In this document: positions 9,058 to 19,700 of the stretch, in pieces | Layout: each line of letters begins with the position of its first letter | How positions within the stretch are numbered: the first letter of the stretch is position 1 | Source of the DNA: Candidatus Intricatilinea gracilis | GTDB lineage: Bacteria; Pseudomonadota; Gammaproteobacteria; Burkholderiales; Burkholderiaceae_C | Length of the DNA: 64,000 nt | Reading direction: 5' to 3' | Assembly: GCA_016702605.1 (NCBI GenBank) | Contig: JADJDQ010000023.1 | Location: 62,001 to 126,000 of the forward strand | Translations under genes and position numbers: made by a program | Notes under the pieces: generated by a model | The model's input: only the letters and a program-made list of their open reading frames with translations | Database searches by the model: none | What the model was told of the DNA's origin: nothing

Positions 9058-10353
9058 TCAGGGTTTCACCGGTGGCGCCACCTCGACATCGACTTCTCGC
9101 AACACCCCGGTGACCACGAACTCGACACGCCGGCTCGGTTGCAGGCAGTCGATCAAGGCCTTGGTCGGCTTGTTGCCGGTGCAGGCCAGGGTTTCGGGCT
9201 TGGGTTCGGTGGCGCCGCGGCCGGTGGCGATGACCTCGACGTTCACCTGGTCCTGCTCGAGCGCACGTTTGATCGACTCGGCGCGGTCCTGCGACAACTT
9301 CTGGTTGTAGGCCGATGTGCCCAGCCGGTCGGTGTGACCCTTGACCTCGATGCGGTCGATCTGGCTGTAGGCGTGTTTGAGCACCATCACCGTGCTGCGC
9401 AGTTTCAGGCGGTCGGCCGGCAACAGGTCGCCGGTGGTGCGGCCGTCGAAGGTGAACAGTGCGGTCGACTCGAAACTGCGTGTCACCTTGGCCTTGGGCG
9501 GCGGTGGCGGCGGTGGTGGGGCAGGCGGTGGTGGCGCGGGGCAGGCCTGCACCGGCGGGCAGCTCAGTGGTTCCGGCGCCGGCGGCGGTGGCTCGGGAAT
9601 CTTCGCCTCGGGCGGTGGCGGGCAGGCATCCGCCGCCAGTTTTGCCTCACCCAGATAGTCCTCGGCGATCTGCACGTAGGGTTTGGCATGGCGCCAGCCG
9701 AGCTGGGCGTATTCGTTGCCGGCGTGTACCAGTTCGACTTCGCCGCACGCGAGCTGGCGCTCGGCACAACGATAGCCGGTGTGGGTCCTCAGGCGCTGCA
9801 CCTCCAGCCACAGGTCGTCGCGCAGCTTGGGCGCCTGGTTCACCAGTGGCGTAGCCAGGGCCGGGTTGGCCCCGTCGTCGACCGCACCGCCGCCGGCCAG
9901 GAACCGCGTGATGAGCGCCGATTGCTCGAGCGCCTGCTGCGGAAAGGCCGAGCGGTCGTTCTGGGTGTACTCGTGAAAACTCACGTCCAGCCAGCACTGC
10001 GCCTTGGCCATGCTGTAGCTGGCCAGGCGGTGCCGGCCGCTGCGGTTGAGTTCCTCGATGGCTTCTTGTTGTGCCACGAAGCTGCGCTGGTCGGCGGCGA
10101 TGGCTCTGTCGCTTGGCGTGGCGGCGTTGGACAGGGCCGCGACCTGCGCACCGGCCGGTGCGGCCAGCGCCGACAACAAGACGGCGAGCGCCAGCGACAA
10201 GGGCGTCGGCGCAGTGGCGAGTGGGCGGAGTGAGTCGGCGTGTTTCATCGTTTGTCCGGTTCCAGGCGGCTGCTCGGGCAGGGCGGCCATGGTCGATAGA
10301 GCTGGCATCGATAGACGGGTCGAGGTGGCTGATGCCTTGTGGGTGCTGGCCAT
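9058..10353 (-). CDS. OmpA-family protein, third gene of giant-protein operon
   Basis: Up to 431 residues. A signal peptide ending LLSALAAPAGAQ is followed by an alpha-helical periplasmic region with several cysteines (AKAQCWLDVSFHEYTQND...; YRCAERQLACGEVEL). Next comes a proline-rich linker (PEPPPPAPEP and a run of prolines), then a C-terminal OmpA domain (VKGHTDRLGTSAYNQKLSQDRA) carrying the Asp and Arg that bind diaminopimelate in peptidoglycan. A Cys pair in LACTGNKPTKALIDC is typical of proteobacterial OmpA domains. The ATG at 10353 lies two bases after the stop of the barrel gene and has GAGG in front. The ATG at 10248 would give a shorter, more conventional signal peptide and is the alternative. 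Its place in the operon suggests it ties the barrel or giant protein to the cell wall. Confidence 0.85.
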   Translation of the reverse strand: MASTHKASATSTRLSMPALSTMAALPEQPPGTGQTMKHADSLRPLATAPTPLSLALAVLLSALAAPAGAQVAALSNAATPSDRAIAADQRSFVAQQEAIEELNRSGRHRLASYSMAKAQCWLDVSFHEYTQNDRSAFPQQALEQSALITRFLAGGGAVDDGANPALATPLVNQAPKLRDDLWLEVQRLRTHTGYRCAERQLACGEVELVHAGNEYAQLGWRHAKPYVQIAEDYLGEAKLAADACPPPPEAKIPEPPPPAPEPLSCPPVQACPAPPPPAPPPPPPPPKAKVTRSFESTALFTFDGRTTGDLLPADRLKLRSTVMVLKHAYSQIDRIEVKGHTDRLGTSAYNQKLSQDRAESIKRALEQDQVNVEVIATGRGATEPKPETLACTGNKPTKALIDCLQPSRRVEFVVTGVLREVDVEVAPPVKP

Positions 10354-10355
10354 GG

Positions 10356-13300
10356 TCACCTCGGCAGGCTGCGGTTGACGGCGCGGTTCGTGCCGTCGAA
10401 CAGGTCGGCGTCGAACTTGTAGCGCAGGCGCAGGTAGGCGCCGCGTGCGGTGTAGTCGGTGCTGAGGTCGCGGTCGGTGAAACCGGCCCGGTTGTAACCA
10501 ACGGACAACCACAGGTTGGCCTGCAGCAGGTAGCCGGCTTCGATACCCAACGAGCGCTGCAGCGACGAGCCGTTCTGCGCTGCGGCCGAGCCACGCATCA
10601 CGCTGGCCAGCAGGCCGACGTCGATGCGGTCACTCACGTCGTAGATCAAACGCCCACCCACCAGCACGGCGCGGTAGCTGTCACTCACTCCGGCGATGTT
10701 GCCGGCGGTGCTGGTGGTGGTCGGGAACCGTTCGTTCACCGTCTTGCCGGCCAGGCGCGCCGACCACCACCACGGCCGGCTCGGGTGCCCGTTGGCTTGC
10801 ACCGCACCCACATGCACACGTCGCCAGGCGTCGTCGCCGGCGATGTTGCTCTCGACCTTGTGTTCGTACTTGGTCAGCAGGTCCAGGCGGTTGTTGTCGA
10901 CCGGGCGATAGGCCGCGCCGATCTGGAAGCGGTCCTGCCAGCCGTCGGCCTGGGCGCCGTGGTTGTCGGTGGCCAGGGCGTAGTTGCGCGCCAGCAAGGT
11001 CCAGTCGCCGCCCAGCTTGCGCGCCACGGTGACGGTCGACAGCCAGCTGTCCTGTGTGCCGGTGGCGCTGACCACGCCGCCGGCGGGTGCGTCGAGCCGG
11101 CGCCACTCGAGTCGAGCCGAGGCGCGCCACAACTCGGCGCCGCTGTAATCGACACCCGCGGTCAGCGCCGTGGCGTTCTGGCCGGTGCCCGAGAGGATCG
11201 ACAGCCGCTCGGCGCCAGCGCTCAGCAACAGCCCGTCCTGCACCGCCCAGCTGTTGCGCAAGCCGCTGGCCAACTGCGCCGAGCGGGCGTCGGCGCTGTC
11301 GCGCAGCCGGTATTCGCTGAAGGCGTTGGCGCCCGGCAGGTAGCTGCTGTCGATGCCCAGAGCCACTGCGCTGCTGCGTGCCGCCGGGTCGATGCCGTAC
11401 CGCGAAGCCAGGCCGGTCTGCGACTCGGCGCGGGCGTACACACGCGTGCGTTCGGCCAGCTGGTAACTGGCGCCGAGTTCGCTGCGGTGGCCGTCGTCAC
11501 CGGCCAGTGACTGTTCATATTGCGCCTGCAGGCCGATACGTTCGCTGGCTTTCCATCTCGCGCCGAGGTAGGCCGAGGTGGCGTCCAGGTCGGGCACGCT
11601 GCCTGGTGTGTTGCCGCCGGTCACGGGGCTGTTGACGTTGAACAACGTGGTGCTGCCCGCGCCGGTGAAACCACCGCCCGCCCCACTGCCGAAGGCGCTG
11701 CCCGCACTCGGGTTGGCGCCGATACCTGAGTTGGCGTTGCTGATGCGGCCGGCCTCGGACACACGGCGCAGCCCGCCGCTGAGCATCAGCGCCGACGTGA
11801 GCTGGTAGTCGGCGCCCAGGGTGGCGCCGCTGCGTTCGGCGTCGTTCGCCAGGTCGTGGGTCTTCTGGGCGTCGGTCTTGAGCAACCACTGGTCGCTCAG
11901 CCGGTAGCTGGCTGCCGCGCCTATCTGCTGGCTGCCCGGTGTGGCGCCCGCGGCGCTGTTGGCAAAAGCCGCTTCGGCGCGGTTGGCGTAGAAACGGATC
12001 TTCAGCAGTTCGTCTTCATGCTCGAGCATGAGCCGTCCGGCCAGGCCGATGCCGCCCGAGGTCGATACCAGCGGCGGCGCCGTCGGGATGGGGTTGGGCG
12101 TCGACGTCACCACCTGCGGCGTGTCGGTGCGTGCCAGTTCGACCACCACCGAACTGCGCGGCGCGAGCTTGACGCCCACACTCACACTGGCCAGCTTGAA
12201 GGGCACCGAAGGGTTGTCGTCACTGACGAGTGATCCACCGACGCTGGTGCGTTCACCCAGGTTGACCTGACCGTCGACACCTGTCACCCAGAAAGACTGG
12301 CCACCCTGGTCGGCCTCGTAGCTGATACGCAGGCTCATCGGGTTGCCATCCGCGTCCTGGCTGGGCACCGGGCGGTTGAGCAAGACACGGCCACTGAAGG
12401 GCTCGAAGTTGTAGTCGTTCAGGCGCAGCAGCGGCGTGACCGACAGCACCGACGCCAGGTTGTTGCGGTCGCGTACGACCAGCTCGACACGTTCGCTGCC
12501 TTCGACCGCACTGCTGGCGCTCACGGCAAACGGGCCACTGGTGCCGTTGGCGCGTATCTCGTCGACCAGGTGGCGCAAGGTGTCGCGGCTGGCCCAGGCG
12601 TTGACGACCGCGTCGCTGCGCTCAAAGTGCAGCTTCGGCCCGGTCATGCCGCGGTTGTAGGCGCCCAGCTGGCGCAGCCGCGAGCCGGCCACCAGGCCGC
12701 TGCCGCCGCTGGTGCTGTAACCCTCGGCGGTGTTGAAGTCGCCGAACAACGCAAAACTGCGGCCCTGGTCGACCCGCACGTACAGGTGCGAGCTGCTGCG
12801 CGCGTCGAAACCACGCACGCTGGCGTCGCCGTAGACGGGGTAGAACTCCTCGGGCTTGATGTCGCGCAGCAGCGTGGCGCGCATGTCCTTGTCGCTGTCG
12901 TAACTCAGCGTCAGCAGGCGCTCACCGCTGATCTTGCCTTTCAGGAACAAGGCGCCGCGCCCGGCCACCTCGGTGCGGCCGTTGCCGAAGCTGCGGCTCC
13001 AGCGGTTCAGCGCGGTCTCGAAACCATCGTCCAGACCAGCCGGGGCGATCGTTGCGCCGCTGTTGCTGCGTCCGAGCTTGAGTACACCCTCGATCAGGCC
13101 CGCGGCGATCATCTCGCGCAGGTCGGGCGCGAAGTCGATGTCGCCGCTCACCTCGGCGGTGCCGGCCGTCAGGCGCAGCGTCACGTCCTCGGGCTGGTTG
13201 GGCGCGATCAGGCTGAAGCTGGCCTGGCCGTCCACCACGCGCAGCTGGGTGCCGGGCACCTGGCGGTCGGCATCCTTGTGGCTGGGGCCGATCTCGTCGG

Positions 13301-13790
13301 TGTCGCTGCCCGGCAGCAGCACGCGCACGCTGCCGGTGTGTTCGATGGTGACCAGCACCGGCTCGAGCAGCGGCGCGCCCTCGAGGTCGAACACCTTCAC
13401 GGTGATGGCCACCGGGCTCACACCGTCGGCCGGTGCGCCTGCACCACGCACCTCGACCTTGATCTGGCCGACCCGTGCGTTGGCGGCGTATTGGCCGTCG
13501 ATCACGGTGAGCACCAGGCCGTGGTCGACCGGTGTGGTCAGCAGCGGCTGGTAACGCTGGTTGTCGGCTGGCGCCGGCTCAGTCTGCGCAGTGGCCAGGC
13601 CGCCGGCCAGCAGCAGCGAGGTGGCCAGGCTCAACCGGGCCAGGCGGCTGATCCGCGGCGGTGTGGCGGGTAGTGGCGGGCCACCGGCTGCGGCGCCATT
13701 CGGCATGTCGTGGCCTGGTTGGGCATGGGGGATCGAACTCATGGGTGCCCGTGGCGGCGTCCGGTGGCTCATGCGGCGTCGCGCGCTCAT
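10356..13790 (-). CDS. Large outer-membrane beta-barrel protein, giant-protein operon
   Basis: A 1144-residue protein with a long Arg-rich leader and hydrophobic core LARLSLATSLLLAGGLATAQ. Residues about 75-260 look like Ig-like beta domains (VEVRGAGAPADGVSPVAITVKVFDLEGAPL). The remaining ~850 residues are alternating polar/apolar strands with Arg/Tyr/Ser-rich turns, as in TonB-receptor-like or porin-like barrels, ending LRLRYKFDADLFDGTNRAVNRSLPR. I see no TonB box and no convincing plug domain. The ATG at 13790 overlaps the giant gene's TGA by four bases (ATGA) and is preceded by GGAGGA. The function is not established; export or display of the giant protein is inferred from coupling. It could instead be an independent receptor. 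Confidence 0.72.
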   Translation of the reverse strand: MSARRRMSHRTPPRAPMSSIPHAQPGHDMPNGAAAGGPPLPATPPRISRLARLSLATSLLLAGGLATAQTEPAPADNQRYQPLLTTPVDHGLVLTVIDGQYAANARVGQIKVEVRGAGAPADGVSPVAITVKVFDLEGAPLLEPVLVTIEHTGSVRVLLPGSDTDEIGPSHKDADRQVPGTQLRVVDGQASFSLIAPNQPEDVTLRLTAGTAEVSGDIDFAPDLREMIAAGLIEGVLKLGRSNSGATIAPAGLDDGFETALNRWSRSFGNGRTEVAGRGALFLKGKISGERLLTLSYDSDKDMRATLLRDIKPEEFYPVYGDASVRGFDARSSSHLYVRVDQGRSFALFGDFNTAEGYSTSGGSGLVAGSRLRQLGAYNRGMTGPKLHFERSDAVVNAWASRDTLRHLVDEIRANGTSGPFAVSASSAVEGSERVELVVRDRNNLASVLSVTPLLRLNDYNFEPFSGRVLLNRPVPSQDADGNPMSLRISYEADQGGQSFWVTGVDGQVNLGERTSVGGSLVSDDNPSVPFKLASVSVGVKLAPRSSVVVELARTDTPQVVTSTPNPIPTAPPLVSTSGGIGLAGRLMLEHEDELLKIRFYANRAEAAFANSAAGATPGSQQIGAAASYRLSDQWLLKTDAQKTHDLANDAERSGATLGADYQLTSALMLSGGLRRVSEAGRISNANSGIGANPSAGSAFGSGAGGGFTGAGSTTLFNVNSPVTGGNTPGSVPDLDATSAYLGARWKASERIGLQAQYEQSLAGDDGHRSELGASYQLAERTRVYARAESQTGLASRYGIDPAARSSAVALGIDSSYLPGANAFSEYRLRDSADARSAQLASGLRNSWAVQDGLLLSAGAERLSILSGTGQNATALTAGVDYSGAELWRASARLEWRRLDAPAGGVVSATGTQDSWLSTVTVARKLGGDWTLLARNYALATDNHGAQADGWQDRFQIGAAYRPVDNNRLDLLTKYEHKVESNIAGDDAWRRVHVGAVQANGHPSRPWWWSARLAGKTVNERFPTTTSTAGNIAGVSDSYRAVLVGGRLIYDVSDRIDVGLLASVMRGSAAAQNGSSLQRSLGIEAGYLLQANLWLSVGYNRAGFTDRDLSTDYTARGAYLRLRYKFDADLFDGTNRAVNRSLPR

Positions 13791-16700
13791 GGTTGTTCCT
13801 CCGGCTGGGTGGCGCCCGAGGAGGTCGGCTGAGCCGACAGCGGGGTGTTGATGGTCTGACCCGTGCTGGTGCTGGCACCGCCGGGTGGTGGTTCGCCCGG
13901 TTTCTGGCGGGGCTTGACGATGCCCGGCTGGCCCTGGCCCTTGGCGTCACCACGCTGGCGCGCGCTGTCGGTGGCGCGTTGGGGTGCGGCGTAGGGTTTG
14001 CCGTCGAACTTGAGCACCCGGCCGCCGGCCTTTTCGGTCTCGACCGCACCACTCTCACCGCGGCTGCGGCGTGCCTTGACCTGCTCCGTCACGCTGTTCG
14101 AGCAGCTGGCTTCGATGAAGTCGGCGCGGTGCAGTTCACCGTTCTTGAGGTCGATGAACAGGCTGGCGGCGTCGCCCGCATTGCGGTTGGAGCTCACGCC
14201 CAGGCGGCTGCCGCGCGGCAGCGTGCTCTGGTCGATCACCATCACCTGGGTGCGTGGTTGCAGCCCGCAGACGCTGTATTTGCCCTCGATGTCGGTGACG
14301 AAGCTGCTGCCGTCGAGCATGACCAGGCGCACGCCCGGGATGCCGAGTTCTTCGGCGTCCTGCACGTGGTTGTGGTTGCAGTCGGTGTAGACCTTGCCCA
14401 CCACACAGGCGTCGCTAGAGAACACGCCGCCGCCCACCCGCACGCGGTGCGACGACTCGTTGCTGCACGGCGCCCCGCTGCTGGCCAGGCAACCGGTGCC
14501 CGGCACCGTGGTGGCCTGGGCGCGGTTGATGCCGTTGCCCAGGTCGGCGCCGGCGCCGATTCGCACGCGGTAGCTCAGCTCGAGTGTGTTGCCCGTACCC
14601 AGTGCGCCGAGCGAGAAACGCAGCGCCGCGCCGGGTGCGCCGATCGGATCGGCGATGGTCACCGCCGCGTTGGCGCCCGTGGCCAGGTAGGTGAGCTGCG
14701 CCGTGCCCGGGATGTACCTGAAGCCCAGCGGCAGGTTGTCGATCAGCTCGACGTTGTCCACCGGCACCAGCGTCGTGTCGGTGCGGCGCACCAAGACCTT
14801 GTAACGCACCGAGTCGCCGATCTCGGCGTTGCTCACGCTGCCGGTCTTGCTGACCACGAGTTGCGGCGTGCCGGTGGCGTCCAGGGCGATGTGGTTGTTG
14901 ATCACCGCCGTGCCGCCGTTGGGGTCGAGACTCATGCTCAGGTAGTAGGGCGTGGGCTGGTTGCCGGTGGGTGGGGCGTTCTGTGCCTGCACCAGGCAGA
15001 TCGCGCCGCCACCGTTGCTGCAACCGGCCGGCGGCACCAGCGTGCCGGGCTGCGGCGCAATCAAGCTGCTCAGGGCATAACCGGGCGGCGTCGTGAGGCG
15101 CAGGGTGTAGTCGGCAGCACCCGGGCAACCGGCCGGCACCGGCGACTGCAACAGGAAGCTGTAGGCGCCGTCCACCGCCCCCCCACCGATCGAGGTGGTC
15201 AGCTGGTTGATGCCACCCACCACACAGATCGGCGGCACCAGCACACCACCCGACAACAACTCGACCGTCACGCCGGCCAGCGGCAGACGGGTGTGGCTCG
15301 AGTAGACGACACCACTCGGGTCGAGCGGCAGGTTCTGGTTGATGCGCGAGCGCACGCCGGGTGGAATGCTGATGCCCTGGATCGCGCCGCCCGTCACCAC
15401 GCCGGTGCGCGGGTCGGCGCTCGGGTCGTTGCCACCTTGCGGGTCGTTCGAGATCGGCCGACCGTAATACGCGCCACTCACCGGGTCGCGGAAGCGCACC
15501 GTGTAGCCACTGCCCGGCAGCAGACCGTCGACGCGGTACTGGCCCTGGGCCTGGGTGATGGCCGAACCGACCACCTGGCCTGCGCTGTCGAGGATCTCGA
15601 CGATGAGACCGGGTTTGGCCACGTCGCCGGCATCGAACACGCGGTTGTGATTGGCATCGAGCCAGACCGCACCACTCACGGCGCCGGCCTGCTGCACGGG
15701 CGTCGGGTCGTCGTGGCGGTTGTTCGGCGAGGTCGGATCGTCCGGATCACCACCACCGGTCACCGTCACGTGGTTGACCAGCGACGCCGCGCCGCTGCAG
15801 GCGCCGCCAGCGTCGGGCGTGCGGCAGGCGCCGGTGGCCACGGTCACGGTCAGCGCGATGGTCGGTGCAGTCTGGCCTACTGCAATCACACCGGTGCTGG
15901 TGCAGCTGGCGCTGCTGCTGCCGACGACACTGGCCGAGCAGTTCCAGCCCGTGCCGGTGGGTATGGCCGCCAGTGTCATGCCGGCGGGCAGGGTGTCGAA
16001 CACGGTGTAGCTGCCGAGGGTGGCCTGCACACCGAGGTTGCGCACGACGATCTCGTAACGCCCCGGCTGGCCTTCGGTGAACAACGCCGGGCTGTGCGAC
16101 TTGCTGACCGTCAGGTCCGCCGTGCCACCCACCACCACCGTGGCGATGGCCGTGTCGCAAGTGGCTGCCTGCGGTGCCGCCGCACACAGGCGATAGGTGA
16201 CGCGGTAGGTGCCCGCCGGGTTGCCGGCCGGCACAAGCAGATCGCCGGTGTTCTGGTCGATGCTGGCGCCGGTCAGGCCACCGTCGGCCACGATGGTCGA
16301 GCCGACCTGAGCCGGTGTGACCGCCACACCACCGATGCTGTCGTTCGGGTACAGCGGCACACGGCCGCCGGCCGCCGGCAGGTTGGCCGGGCCGTCATCC
16401 ACGGCGTCGATCACCGCGATGTCGGCCGTGACCTGGTCGTTGCCCGGCACGGTGTCGTTGCCGGCCGAGCTGGTGCCGGTGATCGTGAGCTTGCCGGTGG
16501 ACGGCGTGGTGGCCGTCAGCGTGCAGCTGATCACTGCACCCGAGGCCAGGCTGGCGACCGGCAGCGTCACTGGTGTCGTCACGCCCGCTGTGGTCACCGT
16601 GCAGGCCGACAGGCTGGCGCCGGTGGCGGTGCAGTTCGCCTGGAGTGCGACACCGGGGCCGGCGTTGCTGCAACTGAGCGTGCCGGTGACGGTGCTGCCA

Positions 16701-19700
16701 GGCGGTGTGAGGCTGGGCAGACCGGTGATGCGCGGGCTCACGTCGGCACCCTGGATCTGGATGGTCACCTTGGCCGAGTCACAGGCCGAGGTGGCGCCGG
16801 CCAGCACCGAGCAGATGCGGTAGGTCACCTGGAAGCTGCCGACCGTCGCGCCGCTGGCCACCACCAACTCGCCGGTGGTGGCGTCGACCGTGAGTCCGGA
16901 GAGCCCGGCGGTGTCGACCAGGGTCAGGCTCACCTGGCTGGGCAGCACGGTGGTTGCGCCGATGCTGTCGTTGCCTAGCACCGTGACACGGCCGCCAGAG
17001 GCCGGCAGACTCACCAGCGCGTCGTCGACGGCATCGATCAGGCTGCTGGTCACGCTGGCGTTGTTGTTGGCCGGGTTGCCGTCGTTGGTCGCGCCGGTGC
17101 TGCCGCTGACGATCAGACTGATCGCCGCCTCGTTGCTCCCACCGGCAGTGCCGGGGGTGGTGAAGCCGAACGTGCAGACGACCGAGTCACCCGCAGCCAC
17201 CCCGCCCGTCGGTGTCGACGTACAGATCTGGCCAGTGGGGGTGACCGCTGTGGTCGTCGCCCCATCGTCGAAACGGATGCCGGGCACGCAGGTGGCCGCC
17301 GTGGCGACGGCGCCACCGGCAGCGTTGCTGCAGGTCAGCGTCACGCCGCTGACGACCTGTCCGGGCGCGAGCACCGACGGCATGTTCGTGATGGCCGCCG
17401 ACATGTCGGCACCCTGTGCCGTCACGGTAAGTGTGGCGTTGTCGCAAGCCGCGGTCGGCGAGGCTGCACAGACCTGGTACTCGACCGTGCAGGTGCCGGT
17501 CGCCGGCACGTCGAAGGTGGCCAGGCCAGCCGTGGACATGCTGGCGTTCAAGCAGGTGCCACCAGCCGCGCCGGCCGGACGGGTGAAGGTTGCTCCGGCG
17601 GGTGACTGATCGTTGGTCGCGACGTTCAACGTCTGACCCGTCAGCCCGCCAGCCACGCTAGTGGTGTCGTTGAGCGCATCCACCATCAGGCTGGAGGCCG
17701 TGGCCGTGTTGTTGCCAGCGTTGCTGTCGTTGGTCGCGTTGGTCGCGCCCGAGAAGTTCAGCTGCGTCGTCGTCGTGTCTGCTCCGCCGGCTGTGCCAGG
17801 CGCCGTGAAGCCGAAGGTGCAGACGATCGAGCCTGCAACGGCGACGTTGGTCGGTGTGGCCGAGCAGGTCAGGCCGGTGAGGGTGATTGGCGTCGTCGTG
17901 CCACCGGCCGTGGACGTCAGGCTCGGCACGCAGGTGGCCGCGGTGGCTGCAGAGGCGCCGACGTTGGTGCAAGTCAGCGTCACACCCGAGACGACTTGGC
18001 CGGGACCGAAGGCGGCGGGCACGTTGCTGAAGGCCGCCGACATGTCGGCACTCTGCGCCGTCACGGTAAGTGTGGCGTTGTCACAAGCCGTGGTCGGCGA
18101 CACGGCGCAGACCTGGTACTCGACCGTGCAGGCGCCAGTCGCTGGCACGTCGAAGGTGGCCAGGCCAGCCGTGGACATGCTGGCGTTCAAGCAGGTGCCG
18201 CCTGTCACACCGGCGGGGCGTGTGAACGTTGCACCGGCAGGCACCTGGTCGTTGGTGGCGACGTTGAACGTCTGAGCAGACAGGCCGCCGGGCAGGCCGG
18301 TCGTGTCGGTCAGCGCGTCGACGATGGTGCTCGATGCGGTGGCCGTGTTGTTGGCAGCGACGCCGTCGTTGGTCGCGTTGGTCACGCCCGAGAAGTTCAG
18401 CTGCGTCGTCGAGTTGTCCAGACCACCAGCTGTGCCCGGCGCCGTGAATCCGAAGGTGCAGACGATCGAGCCGGCGACGGCGACGTTGGTCGGTGTGGCC
18501 GAGCAGGTCAGGCCGGTGATCGTCACGGGCGTCGTGGTGCCGCCGGCCGTGGACGTCAGGCTCGGCAGGCAGGTCGCAGCCGTGGCTGCGCCGGCGCCGA
18601 TGTTGCTGCAAGTCAGCGTCACGCCCGAGACGACTTGTCCAGGACCAACCGCGGCGGGCACGTTGCTGAAAGCCGCCGACATGTCGGCTGCCTGCGCCGT
18701 CACGGTAAGTGTGGCGTTGTCGCAAGCCGTGGTCGGCGAGGCTGCACAGACCTGGTACTCGACCGTGCAGGCACCAGTCGCTGGCACGTCGAACGTGGCC
18801 AGGCCAGCCGTGGACATGCTGGCGTTCAAGCAGGTGCCGCCTGGCGCGCCGGCCGGGCGGGTGAACGTCGAGCCGACTGGCGCCTGGTCGTTCGTCGCAA
18901 CGTTGAACGTCTGAGCAGACAGTCCGCCAGGCAGGCCGGTCGTGTCGTTCAGCGCGTCGACGACGGTGCTCGATGCGGTGGCTGTGTTATTGCCGGCGAC
19001 GCCGTCGTTGGTCCCGTTGGTCGCGCCCAAGAAGTTCAGCTGCGTCGTCGTCGTGTCTGCTCCACCGGCGGTGCCTGGCGCCGTGAATCCGAAGGTGCAG
19101 ACGATCGAGCCGGCGACGGCCACGTTGATTGGCGTGGCCGAGCAGGTCAGACCGGTGATCGTCACGGGCGTTGTAGTGCCAGCTGCCGTCGAAGTCAGGC
19201 TGGGCACACACGTGGCCGCGGTGGCTGCAGAGGCGCCGACGTTGCTGCAAGTCAGCGTCACACCCGAGACGACTTGGCCGGGACCGACTGCAGCGGGCAC
19301 GTTGCTGAAAGCCGCCGACATGTCCGCGGCTTGCGCCGTCACCGTCAAAGTCGCGTTGTCGCAAGCCGTGGTCGGCGACGCCGCGCAGACCTGGTACTCG
19401 ACCGTGCAGGCACCAGTCGCTGGCACGTCGAAGGTGGCCAGGCCAGCCGTGGACATGCTGGCGTTCAAGCAGGTGCCGCCTGGCGCGCCGGCCGGGCGGG
19501 TGAACGTCGAGCCGACTGGCGCCTGGTCGTTCGTCGCAACGTTGAACGTCTGAGCAGACAGTCCGCCAGGCAGGCCGGTCGTGTCGTTCAGCGCGTCGAC
19601 GACGGTGCTCGATGCGGTGGCCGTGTTGTTGCCAGCGACGCCGTCGTTGGTCGCGTTGGTCGCTCCCGAGAAGTTCAGCTGAGTCGTTGTCGTGTCCAGA